From Sphagnum compactum (Eukaryota; Bryophyta; Sphagnopsida; Sphagnales), in contig OZ234496.1 in NCBI GenBank assembly GCA_965153455.1, positions 10,129,863 to 10,193,862 on the forward strand: a stretch of DNA of 64,000 nt. The letters run 5' to 3'. Positions 20,926-32,800 of this stretch are shown in pieces. Both the position numbers and the translations under genes were made by a program. The notes under the pieces were generated by a model, which made no database searches, was not told where the DNA came from, and saw only the letters and a list, made by a program, of their open reading frames with translations. The first letter of the stretch is position 1, and the number at the start of each line of letters is the position of its first letter.

Positions 20926-22225
20926 TCTTCCTTTACTATATGTAATATCCCAGAATTTTTTCAACGTTTGTGAATACAAACACACATCACAAACCATTCA
21001 TGTTGTACTACTCTCACCTCCCATATATTTAACATGCAATTTCTTTTGTTTTAGTAAACCTTATATCCCTAGGTAATGAAAGAAAGGTTGATGAATAAAT
21101 TGCAAACAACAAACAAAAGAAACATTGTAATTTGTGGTTGACAAGGAAAAAACACTATTATTTGTCACAACAAAGCTCGAGCGATGGATTTGCAAAACAA
21201 AATAGTAGCAAAACAAGACTATGGTGGAAAAGCGATGGTTGTTTTATCATGAGAATAGAAAGTCAAAAGAGCTTAAAATGTTTAATGATGTAGAAAGAAT
21301 CATGTGGCAAATAAAACATTGTCATTGTGGTGGTTGAAAGAATGGGTATAATGGTAAATTTTTTAAAAATATCATGGACCATGTGTGAAGTTTACGTCAT
21401 GATGTTGATTAAAACTGTGACATTTAAGTTTTCATCACAGTGAAAAAAACTTCACATCATGTGTGTAATTAGTGTTGTGACGTAAATTAAAATTGTGACA
21501 TTCAAAGTTTCATAACAATGAAATTTAAAAAAATGAAATACTCATTTCAATAGGTGCAAAATACATTGTGTTAGTAATAAAAACAATTTGTTATGCACAA
21601 GTGGATACACATATGTAGTGATGTTCATAGTGGATAAAATATCAAGAAAACCATTAGATGGATCAAAGTATGGTAAAATCAAACATATAATAACATGGGG
21701 AAAAGGTTCAAAAGGATAAGGTTTTTTTATTGTGAAACTATAACTTGATGTAATTACACAATTACTGAGGTAATTGTTTAAAGGGGTAAGTTGAGTGGTA
21801 GGATTCTATAATTTGGTCATGGTGCATTGATTTTCACATATTAATTTATGTGAAGGTCATGTGCACCATGTGATTATGTTTCCTTGTGATTAATTGTGGA
21901 ATCACATGGGGAACCATGTGGTGAATAAACTTTAGGAAGTTTCTTGACTAGTTTGCTTTTGGTTGGTATTTAAGTGGGTGTTTGTGACCTTGAAAAACAC
22001 CTTCATTTGTACAAAGTTATTGTATGAATGCAAAGTTTGTTAGAATTGAAGTTTCAGTTTTTGAAAGGCTTTTGGTTTTGAATGATTTTGGTGTTGTTTG
22101 TGTTTAGTTCATGACAAAAGAATGGTGAGGCTTGCTCAAAGGGATCGATGGACTATGTGATCGCATTGTGACGGTGGAAGAGCCTTGTGATTGGTTAGCA
22201 CTTCCGTAATCTCGTAGAAGCTGAG

Positions 22226-22870
22226 TTAATAATTGTGTTTTTGATCTGACACTCGCTCGATATCATAAATCCATCTCACCAGATCTTGTGGATTCCTCGC
22301 AGGAACATTAAACTGCATTCTACTAAACATTGGGGTCTCGATGAGAGTGCCTGGATAATCTGGCATTTTCGTAACGAAGGGTACAGTGTCCCTGGCTCCA
22401 TGCGGCAAACGAAGGGCAAAACAAGGGAACGTATCTAAATCTCGATGATTTTAGAGAGTTACGTGAAGATTGCATGCTGATTCACCACGGGGAGATGGTG
22501 GCGATCCTGTTGCACGGGTTTGTTGCCTCGACAAAAACGTCGGAGCATGTTTAGGTCCTGTTTTCGAAAGTCTAGAATAACGCTGTTCGGGCATAGATTT
22601 TGCCATGGCGATCTCACCTTGGATAGGTCTGCACCCTTCCACTGCTGAAACTCAGCGTATGGATGCGAATTCAAATAACCTGTTTTCTCATGATGCCTGG
22701 TTTTCTTTTCCTTCGGTACCGGCACACTGTAAAAAATGTTAAAAATAAGGAAACTTGGTCGCAAGAAGAACTGGAGCACTTTGCAGATGTTTGGGCGACT
22801 GAGTTCGTGGAAAAGAATCTGCGTCCGCAGCTGATGTCCTGGCTCCGACATTTGTCATTCAGCCTGGCTG
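22226..22870 (-). pseudogene. Unidentified coding-like stretch, possibly a spliced small gene or its remains
   Basis: On the minus strand, a pyrimidine-rich AG acceptor near 22732 is followed by PVPKEKKTRHHEKTGYLNSH... ending at ADLSK and a GTGAGA donor near 22620. Further down a frame ending at 22226 reads PHGARDTVPFVTKMPDYPGT...VRWIYDIERVSDQKHNY-stop. Both look like real protein in composition. The upstream sequence includes GRRFFSTNSVAQTSAK, reminiscent of a mitochondrial presequence, but only about 28 bp would be left for the intron after it, so that link is doubtful. I do not recognise the family. It may be a small intact gene, a displaced fragment, or a pseudogene. Confidence 0.35.
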
Positions 22871-23146
22871 ACATTTCGTGACTGCCATTGCCGTAAAACA
22901 AATGTCTGAACACTTCCATCACAATTAGACATGTGCAGTTTCTTTCTACTATCACAATATGGTGGTGCACCCATGAAACTCTACCCCATCTTTATGTCTT
23001 ATTCTTGTTACTTCTTTGCTCTTCGACATCCATTTGAGCTCATCATCTGTGGTTTATGTTGTTGTGAGATAAATCCCCTTTAGACCTTACTCTTTTGTCC
23101 CTTATCTATCATCTAATCCCTGAGCTGCAAGAATAAATTGATGCAG

Positions 23147-23539
23147 GTTTTGCACTATCAGTAGGAATCTAAGGTAGTGGATTGGCTACTTCAATCGCAA
23201 ACAACATGGAAGTGTTGCATGCAGTTCCTTATTTTCTTCTCACACCAGTTATTACATTGATTGTGGCCATCATTACTGAGTTTTCATCAAATTCTATAAC
23301 TGCTACACTCTTCCTACCTCTGCTTGCAAAAGTGGCTATATCAATTGGCTGGCATCCTTTGTTGCTCATGATTCCAGCAACTTTCGCCTGCAGTTTTGTA
23401 TTTATGCTGCCAATTGTAACTCCTCCAAATGCAATTGCACATTCAACCGGTTATCTCAAGTCAGCTAATATGCTCATTCCAGGCTTGATTTTAAAAGCTG
23501 CTGGAATAGTTCTACTTACAATACTTACACCTACTCTTG
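23147..23539 (+). pseudogene. Fragment of an SLC13 / tonoplast dicarboxylate transporter gene
   Basis: One exon-like block (acceptor ATGCAG before 23147, donor GTAAGA after 23539) encodes the conserved C-terminal part of the SLC13/DASS family: ITEFSSNSITATLFLPLL, HPLLLMIPATFACSFVFMLP, TPPNAIAHSTGYL and ILTPTLG. This part holds one of the two sodium/dicarboxylate-binding clamshell motifs of the family. A TAA at 23170-23172 interrupts the frame between GFALSVGI and GSGLAT. No other exon of the gene is recognisable on either side, so this is a broken fragment rather than a functional transporter. Confidence 0.8.
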
Positions 23540-24246
23540 GTAAGAAATTATTTTCTTTTTTTTAAGAAAACAATTTGCAGGATAACTTTTGTAGATCTAT
23601 TTGTGCCAAATTTAATGAATTGCTTTTCATGTTGATGCATTCACCATTCAGCACAGGTGCTGCTGCTGAACAGCCAATTTCTGTAGACCTCATCAGCAGG
23701 CCTTGCCTATTCTGTAAGACCTAACTGCTGTTAATGCCAGGGACTGGACAGGGTTTGGCTGATTCTGGCTCATAGTTTGCCCATGGCCTCTCCTTGCTGG
23801 GCTCTGCCAAAGGCTTGCTAGGAGTTGGAATTGGCCAAACCCCACTGGTTTAGCAGTCCTGGGGTCCATACGGTACGCACAATGGCCCTATGGGGAGGTC
23901 CCAGGTTGGTGAAAAGAAAAAGAATTCCCCATTAGATTACCATCACATTTACACTAATCATGGAATGCAGACCATTAGGGATTAATGGCACAGTCCTGTA
24001 TCCTTTCCCATTGATATTTTGATGGGGTAGAAAAAGTTAATTTCACATATCATAAAATAAAAACATTTGTGATGTTGATTTGCAAGTAAATGATGCAGGA
24101 ATAACACAAAATATCCCACCCATTTTCACTAGTAAATAATATTGTAAATGACACTACATTCCCGTGTAACAGAAGCGGAAAAATTCTAATTTATTTCACA
24201 TCAGAAATTGGTACATATGGTGTAATTCAGTTCTTCAACACCTAGC
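23540..24246. other. Intergenic region
   Basis: Nothing supportable. A moderately GC-rich patch at about 23690-23900 is non-coding in appearance. Confidence 0.4.
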
Positions 24247-24310
24247 CTATAGAAATAACCTATAGAAATAACCTAGGCGAGGTGACAACATTCTCTGATC
24301 ATCTGGACGC

Positions 24311-24830
24311 TCAGCAAGACTCGCGCCATCCTCCTCTAAGGAACTTGAGTCCGAGCTTGAGATTAGCAGGAAGTTGTAATCCCTTGAAGTCCAGCCACCA
24401 GGAATCATGCTCTTTATTCCATTCCTGTGTCTTGCTCTTGAACCATAGCCAGCTTCCATGCCGCTGCTGTGTTTCTGCAAGAGCCTCCTGCTCCGCTTCC
24501 TGCGCTTCGAGTACCTGCACTAGCTCCTGCTTTCCATCATGCAAAACGCCATCGCCATCTCCTTCTTCTTCAGTGTCTTCTTCATTGTGACTGAGAATAC
24601 TGCTCCTGTAAACGCATCTGATTTTCAAGAAGCAGTTCCATGCGACGAATGATCTCTTGGCCGCTGCACTTGCGCGGTTTGCCGTAGCTGGAGCTACTCT
24701 TCCTCTGCTTGCAGTAGGATACCACCGCATGTTGTGGGAGCTTGATGAAACTGAACATTACAAGCCACAACTGAGCTTGCGCTGGGGCACGCCAGCCACG
24801 ATTTCTTCGCGATACTTGATGCACAGCAAT
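24311..24830 (-). pseudogene. Coding-like relic, unidentified
   Basis: Minus strand reads KSSSSYGKPRKCSGQEIIRR... then MELLLENQMRLQEQYSQ and a stop; a one-base shift continues directly into SHNEEDTEEEGDGDGV, an acidic run, and a glutamate/glutamine-rich segment (VLEAQEAEQEALAETQQR). The continuity across a frameshift suggests a decayed gene with a coiled-coil or acidic C-terminus. The ENQ-LQEQ pattern loosely recalls trihelix/Myb-SANT proteins, but I cannot assign it. Confidence 0.3.
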
Positions 24831-24859
24831 GGAGAAAGAGCTCGAGATTTCGAGTGATC

Positions 24860-27279
24860 GCTCACAGCTACGAAAGTCGTTTCATCCTTGCCAGTCACCT
24901 TTCCTATTAAATGGATGCGATGCCTCCCAGGTTCAATTTGTTTTTTGCAACAAGCCAATTTGATTGGCCAATCGCTCAGAAAGAAGTGAAGCAACGGAAG
25001 CTCCCTAAAATAGAAGGTTTTATTTTGAGTTCCTACCCTTTGGCTCACCCATGTGTGTGAAAGGAGTACTACATGTGCCAAAACAGATGGGTTACAGGTG
25101 AGGTGCTATGAAGAACATGTTGGGGGAATACATTGAGAACTTGGGCAACAGATTGAAGACATGATGGTAACTTATTAGGAACTTAAAAGGAACCAGGGAA
25201 AACTGGAAAATATCCTCTTCTAAATCCCCCCCCCCCACCCCAAAACTTAAAAATGCAAGGCACCTTTGGCGTGTGCTCGGGCCTTCCCGTTGGCTGCATG
25301 AAATTTCTCCTCCCAAAAGAGTTCATCACCATTTTTGGCCTGACCTTTACCCCTCACAAGTCTAACTTTTTTTTTGTTGAATTCGATTGGCCCATGTCTA
25401 AAAGTTGAAACCGTGAGGCTTCCCAAAAATTTGAAAATTCTATGGATAGATGGAGTGCCTCCCCCTTTCGCCCACCTATATATGTGAGAAGGGGAGGACT
25501 TTGAGCAAAATATATGGGATTAAAGCAGGGTGCAATTGGGAACACCCATGGGGAACACATTGGGAAACCTGTTGGAACAAAGGAAAAAAGACAAAAATCT
25601 TTTTGCCCCCCCCCCCCGCAACCCGACCAAACTCAAAAGGAAAAAAACAAGACACCTTGAGTGTATGCCGAGCCTTCCCATTGGCTGCATGAAACTTCTA
25701 TTCCCAAAACTTGTTGGTGCCATTTTCAACCTTGACTAGTACCCCCATTATAAACCGGGGGTACTTATTATTTATTCAATCAGGAGGTTGCACACAACAT
25801 CAGATCTGTAAAAGCCTCCTTTACTTTCTTTTTCCTTTTCACATTTCTTTTTATTCTTCTTGGTTTTGGTTTTTCCCTTGATCTCTCACTTTTCGGTGAT
25901 TTCAAATCGGCAAAAATCCCTATATTTCGAATTTATTAAATTTTTTGGGGCAATTTCTTCCCCTAGAAAAAGGACGCCTAAACCTTGGATAACATTTTTT
26001 TTCCAATTTTGCGATGTAGCCAGTTTGGCAATGATTCACAGTTCAATTTAGCAAATTTTGATTATCGACAAGGTAAAGTAAGAAAGTAACAAATTAAAAG
26101 GGAATTTTAGTGTTTTCTAAATATTTGTTTCCTAGAGTTGTACAATTTCCATTTTCGTGGATTTTCTATAGATACTTTCCCCTTGGTTTTATTATTTTCT
26201 ATATTATTATTTTTATTTATTATGCTTGCTAGAAAGGTTGGTTTCATATTTCTTATTTCATTCGTGGTTTTCATTTTCTATGATGTTTGCAAAAAACTAT
26301 TTCTCTGTTGTGTATTTTTTCTTTTTATTCTGTATGGTCAATTTTTAGATTTTGGGGGTTTAAGTTTTCAAATAAAACATAGTTTCTTCGCCTTCTTTTT
26401 CTTCTTGCAATTTTTGTTGTTTATCTCATTTTTTTATGTTTTTTTTTCTTTTACAACCTTTTTTTGGGTATTTGTAACTTTTGACAACCTTATTTTTATT
26501 TTTTTATATTTTTGGGTTTCTTTTTTTCTTTTATTTTGGTTTTTCAAATATGTAACTAGATCGATAATACTTATAAAATTTTGTACATGTAGCTATAATA
26601 ATTCCTTTGAGCTATGCTTTAATTTGTGATTGCACATAACCGCATCCCTTGGTTTGATTTGTCGTTCACATGGGAGCCAACGAGCATTTCGATTGCGACA
26701 CGAACGAACCGTATTCAAAGATCAACCTCGATTGCAAGATTTTTTGCGCGGCTCCTGTGTCCTATTCCTTCTTCCCAACATCGAGCATGCCGTGTTTATG
26801 AGCAAATCTTAGCAACGTTAATGTTGATATTTCTGGAAATAATCTAACGACCAAAAACATTGGATGCAAGATTTACATCGTGGTGGAGATAACGTTGTAA
26901 TCAAAATGGATGATCTCACGCAAACATTTTTTACCAATCGCAGTTGAAAGAAAAATGTGCATGAGATTTTGGGCTTGTCTTTCACAATGCCAAGATCTCA
27001 CGTTAAAGGAGGTAAATAAGCTCTGAGAATCCTATAATCCCGAACGTATCGTTACAGGTGGGCCAAGATTTCTTGCCTTAAATGAAACAGGCCTCAAGGT
27101 AACTCAATGCAATATAAAAGATTGCATAGGGCGATCGACTCATTGAATCATTCACGTAAAGGTTATTTTAGAAGTTAGTTGATATATACTTGAATCGCAC
27201 AGCCCTTGTTCCCTTTGTGCACAATTCACAAGCTCGTTCGTCTAGAAAGGTGCGTAATTGGTTTTTGTTGTTATCGCCA
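24860..27279. other. Gene-free, partly T-rich region
   Basis: Contains a diverged duplication (about 25101-25350 and 25520-25745), C homopolymer runs at about 25228-25240 and 25607-25617, and a T-rich stretch at about 26100-26600 whose long hydrophobic ORF is an artefact of composition. No gene recognised. Confidence 0.45.
25101..25745. repeat. Diverged direct duplication of about 230 bp
   Basis: The blocks 25101-25350 and 25520-25745 share, in order, a GGGGAA-CACATTG-GAA segment, a C homopolymer, a CAAG-CACCTT segment, GCCTTCCCnTTGGCTGCATG and AAA-TTCT-TCCCAAAA. Both are non-coding. Confidence 0.55.
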
Positions 27280-27373
27280 ATCCTTTTGATGGCGTTGTGT
27301 TGATCATCGATTGTTGTTGGTTTTCTATCCTTTTGATGCCATTGCATTGATCATCGATTGTTGTTGGTTTTCT
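27280..27373. repeat. 47-bp tandem repeat, two copies
   Basis: ATCCTTTTGATGnCnTTGnn then TTGATCATCGATTGTTGTTG and GTTTTCT, repeated at 27280-27326 and 27327-27373 with four or five differences. It ends about 90 bp before the orphan ORF start. Confidence 0.85.
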
Positions 27374-27461
27374 ATTGGCGTTTATGATCTTGCAAGAGGC
27401 GTCAATTTTATGTCCATTTGTTTCAAAATATTTTGAGTCTCTTAATCGTATTTTTTTGCAA

Positions 27462-27869
27462 ATGGGAAAATCCGAAGCTACAAACTTGATGGACATGCCC
27501 TCGCATGTTCGATCTCACATCCTTAAGTTTTTATGGTCCGGGGAATACGATGCATGGGAATATAACGAGAATGATCGCATTTTAATTGTTGACCTGCATA
27601 AGTTGCTTGCCCTTGTCACTGATGACGACGAAAAGCAAATGTCCGACATTCTCGCCCATGTTCACCTGGGGGTGGTTGACCATCTCGTCATCCATGCATA
27701 CTTGGAATCTTGCACAAGAGATCGCAATGACGGACGTTCCATGACATTGTATCACCCCATAAACGTAGAATGGTTCCCCGAACTTGATAGTCTGGTCCGT
27801 AATCCACCTCCGAACGTGCTTGTGACTGTTAAAGTGTTTGGTGACGACATTGATGATGAGAACGAATAG
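27462..27869 (+). CDS. Orphan 135-aa ORF, acidic C-terminus
   Basis: The frame from ATG 27462 (MGKSEATNLMDMPSHVRSHI) is less AT-rich than its surroundings and has a protein-like composition. It contains MDMPSHVRSHILKFLW, loosely similar to the start of an F-box, then ENDRILIVDLHKLLALV, DHLVIHAYLES and an acidic end (FGDDIDDENE). The frame is open upstream to 27375, where it overlaps a tandem repeat, so 27462 is the better start. No signal peptide or membrane segment. I do not recognise a family; flanking duplications suggest a mobile or captured origin, but this is speculation. Confidence 0.4.
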   Translation: MGKSEATNLMDMPSHVRSHILKFLWSGEYDAWEYNENDRILIVDLHKLLALVTDDDEKQMSDILAHVHLGVVDHLVIHAYLESCTRDRNDGRSMTLYHPINVEWFPELDSLVRNPPPNVLVTVKVFGDDIDDENE

Positions 27870-27889
27870 ATTTGTCATCGTAATGGTAA

Positions 27890-28144
27890 TTGTTCATTTT
27901 TGTCGACATTGTGAGAAAAATGCTTGTGATAATTTTGTAGTTAATCTTTTTGCGAAGGATTAAGTGCGATGTAGATACTTGATGCAAAAGTAATGAAAGC
28001 TCAAAAAATACCAATTGTTCATTGTTGTAAGCACTATGAAAAAAATACTTGTAATGGCTTCGAAGTTAGTTTTTTTTCTGTTTTGCACGCATTAAGTGTA
28101 ATTCTTTAGTGGAGATACTTGATGCAAGAGTAATCAAAGCTCAA
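27890..28144. repeat. Diverged tandem duplication of about 125 bp downstream of the orphan ORF
   Basis: 27890-28003 and 28016-28144 share TGTTCATTnTTGT, a TnGTGATAAT/TTGTAATGGC block, GTTAnTnTTTTT, ATTAAGTG, and GATACTTGATGCAA(A/G)AGTAAT followed by AAAGCTCAA. Confidence 0.65.
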
Positions 28145-29800
28145 GATCCTTGCCTTCTTTGTTGAAAAACATGGCAGTACACATCAATGTTTTGCTTTTC
28201 CTTAATTTATTTTTCTTTTGAATTTAAATGAGTTTAATTTTGAAATTAATGTGCAGTTGTTGTTTTGAGAGTTGACCAATTTGGTGAGGGGAAGGGGGGG
28301 GGGACAAATTAATTTTTTTTTTTCCCCTCCTTCATTTGACATGTGGAAGGACTAACTTTTATAAATTACTTTTTACTGTTTCAGGGGGCAAGGTGAGTTG
28401 TTTTAGGGGTTTAGTTTGATTGTTCAGGGGGAGGGGGTGCGCCTTTATTTATTTATTTTGATTTCTTTTACTGTTGAGCGGGAGGGGTGTAGGTTAATGT
28501 TTTTTTTTCTCCTTCATTTGACATGTGCAAGGAGGAGGGGAAGAGGGGAGGGGGGTTTTTTTTTTTTAAAAACTTTTTTTTCATTGTTTAACTTCTGGTT
28601 GCCAACTTGTTTTTCGTCGACATTCTCACGTTTTTCGCATGCCATCTTATTGATTTCCTGTGTAGACTGTCTCCGTCTCACCGTCAATTGAGGTCGTTGT
28701 GATAGATCTTTTCTGATGACATGGGACATCTTTGCTTTCATGTTATTTGCATCTATGCTCGTGATTGAAGAAACTGTTGCGAATGACAAGGCACTCGTCC
28801 TTGCATTCCTTTAGCCTTCCGACATCGTGATGGATTCCTAGGGCCCGGTATGAGCCCATTCCTTTGTAACCGGGGGAAGGTGTAACAACAGTGTTATGAA
28901 CATGGAAAAAAAGTAGCAACACCTTCAAAGGTTACGTAGAGAGAACCAAGCAGTAACATTCTGCATAACTGAAACCCGGTGCTGTTAGAAACTCTATTCG
29001 AACAAAAAGCTCATAGTCTTTGAAACATCGAAAACTCTTTGTTCATGACCTTCTCTCCATCCTGGAGTTCTAAACTTCGAAAATTGCCGACTCCTCTCTT
29101 TTTGTTGCTTGTGTTGTTTATATTTAACTTCCATTTTTCCTCGTGGGTTTTGATAGCATTCTGCTATGAAGAGATAAGAAGATTCATTGAAAAACTCATC
29201 CCATGGAATTCAAAAAGATGGAGACTCTCGTTGGCATTTGTCATTGAGATTTTTTCTTCTCCTGGGGCAACTTGCACATCACTACATGCTTGTGACTTCA
29301 TACCCATGCGCTCGTTTCCGAACGTTAAAATTCAGAAGCCATCTATTCATTGGACAGACTTGTCATCAATGTTAGTTAATCCGTGTGGATTGTGTATGTA
29401 TACGTCCATAAAATGCCCAAAAACGTTTCATCTATTCCTTTTGATTCTTTGAACGCCCTGTTCGGAAATTTTTTATGTTTCCTCTTTGTGTGAAATTTTT
29501 TGACAAACGTAAACTCTTTAACATGCAATGACAGGAGGCCTTCGATTTCTTTTCGTGCTCATAAACATTCTGTGGACTCCGACTTTTGTGTGAACTTCAC
29601 ATGTGCTGTCTATCTGTACCTTCGGTGGTGGCACACTATTTTTTCTGTTGAACGTTCTTCATGCGTGGAATCAAAACCATCTTTCCGCTTTTTATCAGGT
29701 TGGTTTAAAATTTCCCTTCGTCATCAGTGCTTCCAACAATTGAAGGTGAGAGAATAATTTTACAACCAAGAACATAGATTACACCTTTGTGTATGGCAAT
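28145..29800. other. Intergenic region, no gene recognised
   Basis: G-rich and T-rich runs occur at about 28285-28330 and 28530-28570, each next to a copy of CTCCTTCATTTGACATGTG, indicating another small duplication. Short ORFs on both strands lack splice context and recognisable domains. Confidence 0.4.
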
Positions 29801-32800
29801 ACCTAGCAAATGCTAAAACAAAACAACATTAATCAATTTATATTCATAACACTTCATAATATTTTTCACAAGGTGCAAGTATGAAAAGTTTGTATTTGTC
29901 ATTTGATTATCATGACGTAACAAAGTTAACACAATATAATCAATGTGCATCCATTACCATCTTCGAAAATAGAGAAATTCTGCATCTTTTCATTGGATTG
30001 TCATAATTAATATAAAAAAGGTCAAATGAGCTTCATATTTGTTGGCTTCTTATATGGGAATTGAGCTATGCATATGATACCAGATATCAGCATTAAGAAT
30101 TAAAAATATATTATCAGATACTTCATCAAATTGAGTTATGTCCTCACATTAATTTTGAACATGCAAAAAAATTTCAGATCCATGTTTCAAACTTAGAACC
30201 TTCTTTACATTCCTTGGAATAAAATAACCAAGGAAATGAAAATGTCCTATGATGTGTTAGCTTTTGGATTTCACCCCAAACAACTATTTTTTGTAATTTT
30301 TCATTCTTGTATAATATAATTTTATGTTATAAAAAAATTAAAACTCACAACGAGCGTTGCTATTATTTCCAACAAACATCCTTTATTGTTGAATATGAAG
30401 AAATGACATATTAGTTGTGATCAATGACACCTTTCGTCAAATTCAAATCCTTAATTTTCTGTGCTTATTTTTTAAGATTATTTTTTTACGTTCATAATTT
30501 TTTAACTTTAAGGTTTCCAAACATGCAATTTTTTCTTTCTCCAACTTTAATATGGAATTTAATAGGGTTTTGTGAAATTTTCCTCAATTATGATTTTCAA
30601 TAAGGGCCCTTAGATAACCAGTGTTAAAGGATAAAAACATGTCCCATGTTAGTTAAACACCATGGGTGTTAGGAAACGATAATATCATTATTAGATGGTA
30701 GTTATTATCAGATAAGAAAATAATTTTAGAAATTTTTTATAATGAAAATGTTTTCTAATGGTAATATTATTAGTACAACGAATTATTTTCATGGGACAGA
30801 ATAATTAGGACGAATTATAATAAAAATCATATTAATTACTAGAAATAATATCTTAGTCTAGCTCATTTAGAATGGCATCTTAGTAATTATTTAATTACTA
30901 GTGGTAAATATCTTATTTACCATCTTTTATTTATTAAGGGTGGAGGCCATCTAGGTTAATTAGTCCAAATGGGTAAGGGATGGATGAATTTCATTTAACT
31001 AAAATGTGTGGAAGGGATTAAGATGAGGAGATTTATGAAGATAAATAAATCTTGGAGGATAAATACTCAACTTTTGTATGGTGAACATCCTTCTAGGTTT
31101 TTTATTTATTTATTGGGAGGAAGAATTTCATTAGACCATTAGATCATTAGAAGATTAGACCATTAACATTATGAAAATACTTGTGTGTGACACTTGTGTG
31201 AGAAAGAAAGAGAAGAACATGGAAAAAAAATTGTAATTAGTATTATGTAATGGAGAATGGTTGAAAGTTGTCAAGTGAATTATTATTTTTTGTTTGTATT
31301 AACCTTTAGAAAGGTAGGGAAAATAATTCTTTTTTAATTGATATAGATTAATGGTTTCATAATTTGGTTCTTTTTTTCTTTTACAATGAAAGAATTTTAT
31401 GTACTTGCTACTGAAATATAAATGTAAACCTACTACAAAAGGGTAATAGCCATTAGAACGCAATAATAAGAAGGTAGCTACTGTGTTTAAAATTTATAAA
31501 GGGTAGAAGGCTATTGTAAATTGTAAGCAATAACTATAAAAAGTTTGCAAGTGCTACAGACTATAGGCATCAATTATAAAAGGTTTGTAAATGGTAGGTA
31601 GTAGGTATAGGAGTTTTATAGGCACACTAGTTTTTTTAAAAATTTTACAATAAAAGGTAGTTACAACATGATGGTAACTATTACAAGACAATAGCTATTG
31701 TAGGGTGGTAAGTGTTATAAAACGGTAGACGGATATAAACCATGTTTAACCTTCATATGTTTTCATGTTGTTTCTCATCTTTTCTTTATTCGGTAACATT
31801 TTTTTCCGATAATAACTAAGTTGTAAAATTCCACGGATTAGTAATCGAGACTTCACACACGTCACAAAAGTATTTAAGTAGAAACGCCATTGTCATTTTT
31901 AACGTCAAATAATTAAATGCAAGCTCGTATTTTCAAAAAACAATGTTTGGCCAAAGAAATATAAATACCAAACAAAAAATTTGCATAAAGTAAATAAAAA
32001 ATGTAACAAAAAATATTTCATGATTAATCTAAACAACAAATGCATCACAACCTTCTTTAGGCAAAATTTCAATATGATTATATGAATCATTAGATTTATG
32101 TTATTTATTAAGTTTTCTTCATATCATTGTTGTGTATTTTTCATTTATTATTCTATTTTTGATACAATGTTTGTTGAAAATATACAATAGTAGAAATTAA
32201 TGAAAACATAACCACTTTGTTTACAGCTACATGCGACTTGAAATTTGATATTCAAATTTTTAAAATTTTTAAAATTTCAATTGTTTAAATATAATACAAT
32301 TTGAATTTTGTTATTTGAATGTGATTTTTTCAATTTAAATTCAAAAAGCTTATTTGATTTAAAACTTGATATTTTATTTTAAAATTATAAATTTTGAATT
32401 TAAAATTAACATTTCAATTCAGAAAATTATTAATTGAGTCTCAAAAATGGACATTTTAATTTTGGATATTTTTATTTGAATCTGACAATTGATATTTCAA
32501 TTATAAAATTTTTATTTCAAAGTTGAAATTCAATTCTGAATTATTATTTTGGATTTTCAAAATTAATATTTCAATTCAAAAAATTATTAATTGAGTCGGA
32601 AAATGGACATTTTAATTTTTAATATTGTTATTTGAATTTGAAAATTGGCATTTAATTATAAATTTTTTAAATTTAATTTTAAAAACATTATTTGATAATA
32701 ATTGATATTTGAATTCTAAATTATTCGTTTGGAGTCTAAATTAATATTTCAATTCAAAAATTTATTGATTGAGTTTTCAAACTTTTTTCTATTAGTGTTA

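Larger units (their letters stand above)
18990..22225. other. Intergenic region with small duplications
   Basis: No gene recognised. It contains an inverted/tandem repeat at 19371-19565, a CT-rich tract at about 20529-20580 and a tandem duplication at 20813-20925 with a dispersed relative at about 20291. From about 21080 the composition shifts to AT-rich. Confidence 0.5.

Noticed and set aside
26138-26629. 163-aa very hydrophobic ORF that looks like a multi-pass membrane protein
   Set aside because: The region is T-rich and the Phe/Leu/Ile content follows from it; no splice context, family motif or codon pattern supports a gene.
27462-27869. Giant-virus or bacterial origin of the orphan ORF
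   Set aside because: No viral or bacterial signature or neighbouring genes of that kind; kept only as one possible check.
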